Shown here: in pieces, positions 38,796 through 48,612 of the stretch | How the letters are laid out: every line of letters starts with the position of its first letter | Numbering within the stretch: the stretch's first letter is position 1 | NCBI GenBank assembly: GCA_963828705.1 | Contig: CAWHGA010000015.1 | Coordinates: forward strand, 1 to 64,000 | Origin: CAWDJT01 sp963828705 | Lineage (GTDB): Bacteria; Desulfobacterota; Syntrophobacteria; Syntrophobacterales; Syntrophobacteraceae | DNA length: 64,000 nt | Reading direction: 5' to 3' | Notes under the pieces: generated by a model | Seen by the model: only the letters and a program-made list of their open reading frames with translations | What the model was told of the DNA's origin: nothing | The model's database searches: none | Made by a program: the position numbers and the translations under genes

Positions 38796-39915
38796 ATGAG
38801 ATGGCTGCGGTTAGGGTGGTTTCTGGGGATGGGGGTGACAATCCTGCTCGGGACGGGTTGTCAGGACCGGACTAAGCACGGCGGCGCCGAGGTTAAACGC
38901 CAAGTGGTGAGCGGCGTGCAGGTGGCCGAACTACGTTTGAACCCGCTCCCCGAATACTACCAAACCACGGCAACGGTTCGAGCCAGCACGGTGAGCGCCG
39001 TCGCCAGTAAGGTCATGGGGGTGGTCACCGCCATCTATGTAAAAGAAGGGGACATCGTGGCGGCGGGGCAGGACCTGCTGACCATTGATAACCGCGACCT
39101 GGTGCAGCGCCTTAAAGCCGCCGAAGCCGCCCAACTGGAGGCCAGGAAAGCTCTGGATGCGGCCAGCCAGAACCGATCGCTAGCTGCGGTAACGCAACGC
39201 CGCTACCAGCAATTGTTCCAAGGGCTAGCCATCAGCCGTCAGGAAATGGACCAGGTGGATACCCAGCTGAAAGTTGCCGGCGCCGAAGCGGAACGGGCCC
39301 AGGCCATGGTAGCTCGGGCGCAGACAGGGGTTGCCGAAGCCCAGATCTATCTGGGTTATGCCCGAATCGTTGCACCGGCTGCCGGGGTGGTTGTCGAAAA
39401 GAGGATCGATGTGGGTTCCATGGCTGTTCCCGGAACGCCGCTGCTGGTGGTGGAAGACCAGAGTGCCTTCAGGCTGGAGATCAACGTGGACGAAAGCCTG
39501 AGCAGCGTAATCAAGAATCGGCCTGCCGGTCGATATCGCACTCGATGCCATCGGTTTGACGACCGCAGGCCAGGTGCGCGAGATTGTTCCGACCGTGGAC
39601 CCAGGGGCTCGCAGCTTCGTGGTCAAGGTCGGACTTGCTGGAAACGGCTTGCGAAGCGGCATGTATGCAAGAGTGCGGATTCCTGTGGGGGAACGCCAAG
39701 GCATCCTGGTGCCGGAGCAGGCCGTGGTGCGTCGCGGTCAGCTGACCGGTGTTTACAAGGTTTCCCCTGATGGAGTCATTGCCCTGACCATGGTGCGAGT
39801 CGGCAAGAAATACGAATCGAAGGTGGAAGTGCTTTCGGGGCTCAAACCCGGTGAACGGATCATCGTCGGTGGGGTGAGCAAAGCCGTTGATGGTGGGCGG
39901 ATAGGGGAGGGGTGA
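38796..39915 (+). CDS. RND efflux periplasmic adaptor (membrane fusion lipoprotein)
   Basis: About 373 residues. The signal peptide ends in a lipobox LLGTGC, so it is a lipoprotein. VRASTVSAVASKVMGVVTAIYVKEGDIV is the lipoyl/hairpin start, and GYARIVAPAAGVVVEKRIDVGSMA closes it; the C-terminal beta-barrel (GQVREIVPTVDPGARSFVVKV) is read in another frame, with a break near 39530. It links the TolC protein to the pump. Confidence 0.9.
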
Positions 39916-40016
39916 TGGCTGGAAGCGGCTGACGGGTTTCGGGTTCGTTTCGGTGTTGGCCCAATCACGAAGCAGGCGGCTGCAGAGTGTTACCGGGTTT
40001 TGTCAGGTGGGATACT

Positions 40017-43000
40017 ATGGAGAAACTGGGACTATCGGGTAGGATTGCCAACGCTTTTATCAGCTCCAAACTTACGCCGCTAATCGTGATTGCTTCGCTG
40101 CTGCTGGGGGTATTCGCGGTGGTGGTCATTCCTCGCGAAGAAGACCCGCAGATTATCGTTCCCATGATCGATGTCATGGTGACCTACCCGGGGGCCAGTG
40201 CGCAGGAGGTGGAAGACCGCGTTACCCGGCCCATGGAACGCTTCCTTTGGGAGATCAAGGGGGTCGAATACCTCTATTCCATCGTTCGGCCTGGTATGAA
40301 CCTGACCATCGTGCGCTTCTACGTGGGCCAGAGTCTGGAAGACAGTCTGGTCAACCTGTACAACAAACTCATGTCCAACTACGACAAGATCCCGCCCGGC
40401 GTTTCCCAGCCTCTGGTCAAACCCAAGTCCATCGACGACGTGCCGATTTTGGCCCTCACCCTCTGGGATGACGGCGGGCAGTATTCGGGCTACGACCTGC
40501 GGCGGATGGCCACGGAACTCTGTTGGGAGCTCAAAAAGGACCACGACATAGCCGAAACCACGGTGATCGGTGGGCAGAAACGGCAGTTGCGGGTGATTCT
40601 CGACCCGGTGAAACTTCAGTCCTATCGTGTGTCTCCGGGTATGATCCTGGGGACCCTCGAAAAGGCCAACTTCATGCTGCCTTCCGGCTCGTTTCCTGCG
40701 GCCAATCGGGAATTCATCGTGGAAACCGGAGGGCTGCTCAAGGATATCCAAGACGTGGGTCAGGTGCTGGTGGCTACGACTGGCGGCAAACTGGTGTACC
40801 TCAAGGATGTTGCCGACATCAGCGACGGTCCCGAAGAGGTTTCCAACTATGTCTTCATGGGAACCGGGCCGGCCGCCCAGGACAATCGCCATGGGGTCTA
40901 CGAAGCGGTAACCATAGCCATCGCCAAGAAGAAGGGTACCAACGCCACCCACCTGGCCGAACGCGCCCTGGGAAAGATTGAACAACTTCGCGGGATCATC
41001 CTGCCGGCGTCGCTTCCGATCACTGTGACGCGTAACTACGGCGACACCGCCAAGGAAAAATCCGATGAACTGCTCTACCACATGTTTCTTGCGGCGGTTT
41101 CGGTAACGCTGCTCATCGCCCTGGCCCTGGGCTGGCGGGAATCGCTGGTGGTGGGAGTGGCGGTGCCGGTGACCCTGGCCCTCACCATCTTTTTCAACTA
41201 TCTCTATGGTTATACCCTCAATCGCGTCACCCTATTCGCCTTGATCTTCTCCATCGGTATCCTGGTGGATGATGCCATTGTCGTGGTGGAAAACATCCAC
41301 CGTCATTTTCGCATGGGCCGGGTGGACATCCCGACTGCCATCGGCGCCGTGGATGAAGTGGGGAATCCCACCATTCTCGCCACCTTTACCGTCATCGCGG
41401 CACTGCTGCCAATGGCCTTTGTGAGCGGCCTCATGGGCCCCTACATGCGACCCATTCCGGTGGGAGCCTCGGCCGCCATGGTGCTTTCCTTGCTCATCGC
41501 CTTCATCATCAGTCCCTGGTTGAGTTACATCGTGCTCAAGGGGGTGAAACGCCAACCCGCCGATGACAAGCAGGAAGAAGGCAAGCTCCTCGGGAAGTTC
41601 AACCATCTCTACGAAAATAACCTGCGCGGCCTGCTCAACAGCAGCAAGCGGCGGATGGTGGCCCTGCTGCTTATTGTCGCCCTGATGGGCGCCGCGGTCG
41701 CACTAATTCCTTTCAAAGGTGTTGCCCTCAAGATGCTTCCCTTTGACAACAAGAGCGAACTCCAGGTGGTGCTGGACATGCCCGAAGGGAGTGCGCTGGA
41801 GAGCACGGCAGCGCTGGCGCGGGAGGTGGGCGAGTACCTTCGGACCGTGCCGGAGGTCACCCATTTTCAGCTTTATGTTGGCACCGCGTCGCCCTTCAAT
41901 TTCAACGGTCTGGTGCGGCATTACTACTTGCGTTCGGGCAACAATCAGGCGGATATTCAGGTGAATTTCGTCGGGAAGGGCGAACGGAAAGCGCAGAGCC
42001 ACGACCTTGCCAAGCGGCTGCGGCCCGAGATCAAAAAGATCGGTGACCAGTTTGGCGCCAGGATCAAAGTGGTCGAGATCCCGCCCGGGCCGCCGGTCCT
42101 TAGTACTCTGGTGGCCGAAGTCTATGGCCCGGACCAGGAACGGCGCATCGAGATCGCGCGGCAAATAAAGGAGGTCTTTGCCGGGACCGACGGGGTTGTG
42201 GACATCGACTGGTATGTGGAAGCGGACCAGCCCAAGGTGACCTTTGCCGTGGACCGGGAGAAGGCCGCGCAAAACGGCCTGAGTAGTGATCACTTGGCGC
42301 GCGAAATGCGCATCGCTCTGAACGGTATGAACGCCGGGTTGCTGCATCTGGAACGGGAAAAGGAGCCGACCGAACTGCTCCTGCGATTGCCGCTCCAAGA
42401 CCGGGCCGATATCGCCTCGCTCAAGGAGGTTGCCGATACCCACGCCGGCCGGGCGGTTGGTATCGCTATCCGAACTGGTCCAGACCAAGCCCGGCGTGGA
42501 AGACAAAACCATCTATCACAACAACCTGAAGAATGTGACCTACGTCATTGCCGATGTCGCCGGGCGGGAAGAAAGCCCGGTCTATGCCATCCTCAAAATG
42601 AGGGATGCCATCGGTGCGCTCAAACTGCCGGAAGGCTACAGCCTGCAGCAGCACTATTCCACGCAGCCGCCTCTGGAACACCGCTACTCCATGAAATGGG
42701 ATGGTGAATGGCAGATCACCTACGAAGTGTTTCGCGACTTGGGCATTGCTTTTGCCGCGGTGATTGTCCTGATCTATGTCATGGTGGTGGGATGGTTCCG
42801 GTCGTTTTTGGTGCCCCTGGTGATTATCGCACCAATACCGCTGTCGCTCATTGGGATCCTGCCGGCCCACGCTCTGATGGGGGCCTTTTTCACTGCGACC
42901 TCGATGATCGGTTTTATTGCCGGGGCCGGCATTGTGGTCCGCAATTCCATTATTCTGGTGGATTTTATCGAACTGCAACTGAGCGAAGGGGTGCCCCTCA

Positions 43001-43218
43001 AAGAAGCCATTGTGCAGGCTGGAATCATTCGTTTTCGGCCGATGCTGCTGACCGCTGCCGCCGTGGTGGTGGGCTCATCGGTGATCCTGTTCGACCCGAT
43101 CTTCCAGGGTATGGCGATCTCACTTATGGCCGGTGAAGTAGCGGCAACTCTTCTTTCTCGCACCATGGTGCCGGTGCTCTACTATGAATACAAGGTGTGG
43201 ACCGGAGCAGGGCAATGA
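40017..43218 (+). CDS. RND-family efflux pump (one frame break)
   Basis: About 1065 residues, a full-length HAE/AcrB-like inner membrane transporter. The first membrane helix (TPLIVIASLLLGVFAVVVI) follows the N-terminus. GILVDDAIVVVENIHRH in TM4 carries the two adjacent Asp residues of the proton relay. The second half includes AFAAVIVLIYVMVVGWF and FIAGAGIVVRNSIILVDF. A single break near 42460 separates the two open frames. ATG at 40017 is preferred over the frame start at 39987. The substrate cannot be told from the sequence. Confidence 0.9.
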
Positions 43219-43288
43219 TGGACAGAAGTCATGAAGTGGTATCTCCCGACTTCTTAGGAGACCATCACGATTCATTATGGATTTTTGC

Positions 43289-44497
43289 TCAATGGAATTC
43301 CAGCCCAAGAAGGCTGATGTCGTCCTGGGGTTCGCGCTGATCACCGAAGTGTTTTAGCGCCGTGATCACTGCCTCCACCTGCAGGCCCAGGGGTTGGCCA
43401 TGGAGCTTGATCAATTCCTGATACAGCCGCTCCTTGCCAAAGAACTCCCCGGTTTGGCTCTCGTATTCGGTAATGCCGTCAGTATAGACGAACAGCCGAT
43501 CGCCCTGATACAGCTGTTTCTGTCCTTGGGTGAAAGGGACGATACCGTCCAGCCCAATGACGGTGCCGCCTTCCACCAGTTCCTCCAGTTCACCGGATGA
43601 TCTCACAATAACCGGTTTGGGATGCCCGGCACTGCTGTAGTGAAGTTTGCCGGTCTGAGCATTGAGGACCAAGTAGCTAATGGTAAAGTAGTGGTTGAAA
43701 CGCTCGAGGGGGTATTCAAGGTCCAGGGCCCGGAGAACCTCAGCCGGAGCTGCAACGCTGCTGATGGGTGCTGGGCGGGTGGGATCTTTCACCAGGTAGC
43801 CGGCATAATGCTGCAACTGCTGGGCAATGGAAACCACCATCATGGCCGAAGGAACTCCATGGCCGCTCACATCCAGGATGTATATGCCCCAATGGTCCTG
43901 GTCCAGCTGCAGCAGATTAAAAATGTCACCGCCGATCTGTTGACAGGGCATAAAATGCCAGGCCAGCGTGAAGGAGTCGATATTATCCGTAATAGAAGGG
44001 AGTAGGCTACGCTGGATCTCCGCTGCTGCCTGCAAATCTTCGTATAGTTTAATACGTTGGGTCTCTATTTCAGTGATATCATCCACCACGATCAATACCA
44101 TTTCTTCACCCTGGTATTTGATATATTTGGTGGAAAACTGCAAATACTTAAGCACTGGTTTTTCATCAATATAAAACTCTCGTTTGATTCTCTCCATATA
44201 TGTTGGGATCTTGTCAGTGAATGCTCGGAATAGCGAGCTCCGTAACAAACATTGATCACAATGACTGGTCGATCCACAAGCTCTGCCTTCAAGCACAGCA
44301 AAAGCACAACCAACAGCATTGCCATACAGGCTACCGATAAGTTGGTCTTTATGTTTGTAAAACAAAGCCCGTGAAGCGTTGTTGACGCTGTGGACTCGCA
44401 TATGTCTATCAGCGATGAATACAGCTGATGTGATATGATCCAAAAGCGTATTCAAGAAATCATTAGATTCCTTTAGTTCGCTGATTTCCAAAGGCAT
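43289..44497 (-). CDS. PAS-domain PP2C/SpoIIE-type serine phosphatase
   Basis: 402 residues. The PAS domain (about 10-140) holds an inserted Cys motif, GCAFAVLEGRACGSTSHCDQC, with four cysteines. The RsbU/SpoIIE-like phosphatase domain follows: AAAEIQRSLLP, CQQIGGDIFNLLQL, YILDVSGHGVPSAM, FVYTDGITE and DDISLLGLEF, with all metal-binding Asp residues. Such proteins dephosphorylate anti-sigma factor antagonists. The cysteine insert suggests redox or metal input. It runs convergent to the RND pump. Confidence 0.9.
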   Translation of the reverse strand: MPLEISELKESNDFLNTLLDHITSAVFIADRHMRVHSVNNASRALFYKHKDQLIGSLYGNAVGCAFAVLEGRACGSTSHCDQCLLRSSLFRAFTDKIPTYMERIKREFYIDEKPVLKYLQFSTKYIKYQGEEMVLIVVDDITEIETQRIKLYEDLQAAAEIQRSLLPSITDNIDSFTLAWHFMPCQQIGGDIFNLLQLDQDHWGIYILDVSGHGVPSAMMVVSIAQQLQHYAGYLVKDPTRPAPISSVAAPAEVLRALDLEYPLERFNHYFTISYLVLNAQTGKLHYSSAGHPKPVIVRSSGELEELVEGGTVIGLDGIVPFTQGQKQLYQGDRLFVYTDGITEYESQTGEFFGKERLYQELIKLHGQPLGLQVEAVITALKHFGDQREPQDDISLLGLEFH

Positions 44498-44880
44498 ATA
44501 GTGGTCTTTCCAAGTTCCAGGTCGAATCTGTCAATGGCACGCCATCGCTTCGATGGCAGGTGATGGTATCCTGACGGCATCTTGAGTCAAAAAACCACCC
44601 GGCGGATGCCACCAGGCAGGGATTCCCCGGCAGAACACGATCCGTGGGTGGCTGACGGTTGCCACCTGCTGGGCTATCTATTTGCAGCCGCCCTGCATTT
44701 TAGCATAGCTGGCCCGGAGACTAAAGGGGCTCATCGGTGGTGAGGCTAAGAAGGGTGAAGCCGGGGTTTTCGGGCCTGGGTGGCGGGTGGGTTGAAGCGA
44801 GAGGGTGCCCCGCAGGGGCGGGCACCCTGGGATGGGTCTTGACCTTGACTCCATTGATTCCAGGTGAGCTGAGGTCTGGA
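44498..44880. other. Intergenic region with a hairpin
   Basis: About 380 bases. A palindrome, AGGGTGCCC and GGGCACCCT at about 44805-44832, could terminate amt transcription on the minus strand, but it has no U-rich tail. Otherwise I see no gene. Confidence 0.4.
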
Positions 44881-46168
44881 TTAGAAGGTGTAGCCCACTT
44901 CACCATGGAGTTCCCGGTCAAGGCCGGCCATTTCCTGATCGTCTTCCACCCGGAGTCCCATGGTCTTGTTCAGAACCCAACAAATTACGTAGGTAACCAG
45001 ATAGCAGTAGATCCCGACAGCGGCCACGGCCAACAGTTGCACCATAAACTGGCGTGGGTTGCCGGCCAGCAGTCCCTGACCACCGACCGTGGCGAACAGA
45101 CCCGTGGCGAGGGGTCCCCAGATGCCGCCAACGCCGTGCACGCCGACGACGTCAAGGGAATCGTCAAAGCCTCCCTTGAATTTCAGGCGTACCCCGTAGA
45201 AACAGATCACCCCGGCCACCAGCCCGATGAACAATGCTGCCATCGGTGATACATGCCCAGCAGCGGGAGTGATGGATCCGAGGCCCGCCACGATCCCCGA
45301 TGCCAGCCCCAAAGCGCTGGGGCGTTTGAGCAGCCACCATTCCATTATCATCCAGGAAAGCGAGGCAGCCGCAGCTGCCGTCATGCTGGTGATGAAGGCC
45401 AGGGCGGCACTGGCATTGGCGGCTGTAGCGCTCCCGGCGTTGAAACCGAACCAGCCAAACCACAGCAGTCCAACGCCCAGGAGGGTCATGGTGAGGTTGT
45501 GGGGAACAAACATCTCACTGGGGAACCCCTGACGCCTGCCGATGAGTTGTGCGATGGCCAGGGCGGAGACGCCGGCCGAAAGGTGTACCACCAGGCCGCC
45601 GGCAAAATCCATGACACCCAATTTTTGCAGCCAGCCTCCGCCCCAGACCCAATGTGCCAGGGGGTCATAGACCAGGACCGACCAGAGGAGGATGAAGGCC
45701 ACATAGGTGCTGAACTTCATCCGCTCGGCAATGGCACCACTGATGAGCGCCGGGGTAATGACGGCGAACATCGCTTGAAACATGATGAAAGCATAGGTGG
45801 GGACGGTGCCGGTGAGGCTGTCTGGGTGGGTAGCCATGAGAAACAAGTCGGAAAGGTCGCCAATGAAGGCGTTGCCTTTGGCAAAGGCCAGTGAATAGCC
45901 GAAAAGAACCCACTGCAAAGCGACCACCGACAAGTGCCACGAAGGAATGCATCAGGGAGCTGAGTACATTTTTGCGTTGCACCATGCCACCATAAAAGAG
46001 CGCCAGGCCGGGGAGCATGAGCATGACCAGGGCGGCTGATACCAGCAACCAGGCGGTGTCACCGGCATTCAAGGCAGGCGTATCGGCGGCCTGTGCCAGG
46101 GTGCCATGCAGGGGGATGGTCAGCACCAGGCCAGTGAATACGGCCTTCGGATGAACAAATTTCGACAA
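44881..46168 (-). CDS. amt: Ammonium transporter Amt (one frame break)
   Basis: About 429 residues. I place the start at a TTG (46168) behind AAGGAGAT with five bases spacing; a signal peptide (cleavage near AQA-AD) follows. The body has LPGLALFYGGMVQRKN, VLFGYSLAF, and HGVGGIWGPLATGLFA with the pore His, which are Amt/Rh signatures, and about eleven membrane segments. The frame changes near 45940. No glnK lies next to it. Its promoter region contains a sigma-54 site. Confidence 0.93.
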
Positions 46169-46270
46169 GGTAATCTCCTTCCATTTCTCGAACTTGATTG
46201 GAACTGGCTGGCGTTTCAGGCGTCCCACCGGGGATACCAAACCCAATGGTGAGGATTCGGAAAGGCTCAG

Positions 46271-46286
46271 AGCAAAGGTGGTGCCA
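46271..46286 (-). promoter_or_regulatory. Sigma-54 promoter of amt
   Basis: Read on the minus strand the sequence is TGGCACCACCTTTGCT: the complete -24 element TGGCAC, five bases, then TTGCT for the -12. This is a full match to the sigma-54 consensus. It lies about 100 bases upstream of the amt start codon. It predicts control by an enhancer-binding protein of the NtrC type under nitrogen limitation; I could not find a clear NtrC box. Confidence 0.8.
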
Positions 46287-46550
46287 AGGGGAAGCGCTGC
46301 CGGGATGTGCCTCGGACTGCAGGTGGATGGCAAGAACCGGGCTGATTCCCCCCGATGAGTCGAACAAGATTGTATCGACTGTGGCCTGGGGGCTGTTTCT
46401 GTTAACAATATTGTTGCGGGACGTGAAGCGGCCAGTTCCTGTTGTCACGGCAGGGGTGCACCCGCCCAGAGCTGCCGGATCCCATCCAGGGCCAAATGTT
46501 AGCCACGCTAATTGAAGAAGGAATATATCCGGTATGTACTAAAATTATGC

Positions 46551-46578
46551 TTGACAATCTGTGGCTATCAACTAATAA
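46551..46578 (+). promoter_or_regulatory. Sigma-70 promoter ahead of the leader of the glutamate-synthase-like gene
   Basis: TTGACA at 46551-46556 and TAATAA at 46573-46578 are separated by 16 bases. A second TTGACA (46586-46591) has no good -10. Transcription would begin near 46585, so the leader to the ATG at 46869 is about 284 bases and includes the hairpins described next. Confidence 0.55.
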
Positions 46579-46608
46579 AATATCTTTGACAATTAGTAGC
46601 GCTGAATT

Positions 46609-46693
46609 CTGCACAAAAGCGTGCAGGTTTCAAAGCGGATGGTGAAGACAAGGGCGTCTGCATATCCTACCGGGCAGACGCCCTTTTGTTTTT
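46609..46693 (+). promoter_or_regulatory. Leader resembling an ANTAR antitermination element
   Basis: Hairpin 1 (46609-46626) has a 6-bp stem CTGCAC/GTGCAG and hexaloop AAAAGC. Hairpin 2 (46646-46659) has stem AGAC/GTCT and hexaloop AAGGGC with A at position 1 and G at 4. A terminator with a perfect 12-bp stem AAGGGCGTCTGC/GCAGACGCCCTT (46650-46685) and a following T-rich tract overlaps hairpin 2, so both cannot form together. This is the layout bound by ANTAR-domain proteins, which prevent termination. Loop 1 has G at position 5 rather than 4. Similar control of nitrogen genes by an ANTAR regulator is known in Geobacter. Confidence 0.65.
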
Positions 46694-46868
46694 CACCTGT
46701 TGTGGTGGGCAAAGGGGCCTCCGGCGTTGCTGGGTTGCGGGCAGAACGGCCGAAGTGTCGTTCCATGGCTTGGACATCTTGGACAATGGCGTCCAAACGT
46801 CCTTTGAGAGGCAAGATCGCAGACTGTTCCTGCAGGAATGGAAGGGACAGGAAGGAGAAGAGACCAAG

Positions 46869-48464
46869 ATGAATCTGAGCAATCCCAATGCAAACGATGC
46901 CACTTTGACTTTTAACCGATCCAAGAGCGTGGTTCCGATGAGTGGCCTGTGTTCCCGTTGTATCGATGGTTGTCGCGGCAATTGCGAAGTATTCAAGGCG
47001 ACCTTTCGCGGACGCGAAGTGATCTATCCTGGGCCGTTTGGCCAGGTGACCGCCGGCGCCGACAAGAACTATCCCGTGGACTATTCGCACCTCAACATTC
47101 AGGGCTATGCCCTGGGCGGTAGTGGATTGCCGGGCGGAACCGTAGCCGATCCCGATACGGCGGTTTTTCCCGCGGTCAATACCGAAACCGAGTACGGCTG
47201 GAACATCAAAGTCAAGATGCGCGTTCCAGTCTTTACCGGGGCTTTGGGTTCAACGGAAATCGCCCGCAAGAATTGGGAGCATTTTGCTGTGGGTGCCGCC
47301 CTGAGCGGGGTGACACTGGTCTGTGGGGAAAACGTTTGCGGGATCGACCCGGGCCTGGAGTTGAACAGCAAGGGCAAGATCGCCAAATCCCCGGAAATGG
47401 ACCGCCGCATCGAGGTCTACAAACGTTACCACCAGGGATACGGTGAGATCCTGGTGCAGATGAACGTGGAAGACACGCGCCTTGGAGTGGCCGAGTACGT
47501 CATCGATAAGCACGGCCTGGAGACCATCGAACTCAAATGGGGCCAGGGAGCTAAATGCATCGGTGGCGAAATCAAGGTGGACAGCCTGGAGCGAGCCCTG
47601 GAGTTGAAAAAACGCGGCTACATCGTAACTCCCGACCCAGCCGATAAGGTGATTCAGGCTGCTTACAAGGATGGGGCGATCAAGGAATTCGAACGACACA
47701 GTCGCTTGGGGTTCATCAGCGAGGACGGTTTCATGGCTGAAGTGGAACGCTTGCGCAGACTGGGTTTTAAACGGATCACGTTGAAAACTGGTGCATACGG
47801 CCTGCGGGAACTGGCCATGGCCATCAAGTGGGGTTCCGCCGCCAAAATCGATCTACTCACCATTGACGGCGCTCCGGGCGGTACCGGCATGAGCCCCTGG
47901 AGAATGATGCAGGAATGGGGCGTCCCCAGCATCTACCTGCATTCTGCGGCTCATGAATTCTGCCAGAAACTCACCGCCCGCGGCGAGAAAGTGCCCGACC
48001 TGGCCTTTGCTGGTGGCTTTTCCAGTGAAGACGGTGTGTTCAAGGCCCTGGCGCTCGGCGCACCCTATGTCAAGGCGGTATGCATGGGCCGAGCCCTGAT
48101 GATTCCCGGCATGGTGGGTAAGAACATCCAGCAGTGGCTTAACAACGGTGATCTGCCCAAAACCGTCAGCGTTTTTGGTTCCAGTGTCGAAGAGATCTTT
48201 GTCAACTATGAAGCGGTCAAGGGCATGGTCGGCAACGGCGATATCAAGAATATTCCCCTAGGGGCCATTGGCATTTTTAGCTATGCCGACAAGCTTCGAG
48301 TCGGTCTCCAGCAGTTGCTGGCCGGTGCCCGCAGCTTCCGGCTGGATACCATTTCACGTCGCGATCTTATGTCGCTCACTGAAGAATGTACCAAGGTCAC
48401 CGGTATACCCTACGTGATGGATGCCTATCGGGCCGAGGCAGAAGCCATTCTGAACGGGGGCTAG
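46869..48464 (+). CDS. FMN-binding glutamate synthase family protein
   Basis: 531 residues corresponding to the central FMN/glutamate synthase domain (GltB2-like), with no glutamine amidotransferase domain. The N-terminus has a cysteine cluster, SGLCSRCIDGCRGNCEVF. Synthase signatures are GSTEIARKNWEHFAVGAALSG, WGQGAKCIGGE, LLTIDGAPGGTGMSPWRM and DLAFAGGFSSEDGVFKALALGA, so the flavin and substrate sites appear intact. The ATG at 46869 follows GGAAGGAG; the frame is open to 46686. It is transcribed divergently from amt, and its leader carries a probable ANTAR terminator, fitting a role in nitrogen assimilation. Confidence 0.88.
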   Translation: MNLSNPNANDATLTFNRSKSVVPMSGLCSRCIDGCRGNCEVFKATFRGREVIYPGPFGQVTAGADKNYPVDYSHLNIQGYALGGSGLPGGTVADPDTAVFPAVNTETEYGWNIKVKMRVPVFTGALGSTEIARKNWEHFAVGAALSGVTLVCGENVCGIDPGLELNSKGKIAKSPEMDRRIEVYKRYHQGYGEILVQMNVEDTRLGVAEYVIDKHGLETIELKWGQGAKCIGGEIKVDSLERALELKKRGYIVTPDPADKVIQAAYKDGAIKEFERHSRLGFISEDGFMAEVERLRRLGFKRITLKTGAYGLRELAMAIKWGSAAKIDLLTIDGAPGGTGMSPWRMMQEWGVPSIYLHSAAHEFCQKLTARGEKVPDLAFAGGFSSEDGVFKALALGAPYVKAVCMGRALMIPGMVGKNIQQWLNNGDLPKTVSVFGSSVEEIFVNYEAVKGMVGNGDIKNIPLGAIGIFSYADKLRVGLQQLLAGARSFRLDTISRRDLMSLTEECTKVTGIPYVMDAYRAEAEAILNGG

Positions 48465-48526
48465 AAACAAGTTCGTCGGCTTGTCTCTGTAGCCTGCCTA
48501 ACAATGGGCGGGGGGTAGCAGATGCG

Positions 48527-48554
48527 ACCGGAGCTGCCAACCCGGGGCTCCGGT
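48527..48554. terminator. Hairpin between convergent genes
   Basis: ACCGGAGC and GCTCCGGT form an 8-bp stem with a twelve-base loop, midway between the convergent ends at 48464 and 48613. It could act on both strands. There is no long U-run. Confidence 0.45.
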
Positions 48555-48612
48555 TCCGCTTCCCCCCTCGGTTGATCACTTGGTGCGCTTCATCGGGAGG
48601 AATAAACCGGCC

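Noticed and set aside
44805..44832. Intrinsic terminator after amt
   Set aside because: A stable stem is present but there is no U-rich tract, so I list it only as a hairpin.
44881..46168. Frame break in amt as true gene decay
   Set aside because: All transporter motifs on both sides are intact and the break is a single base, as in many other conserved genes here.
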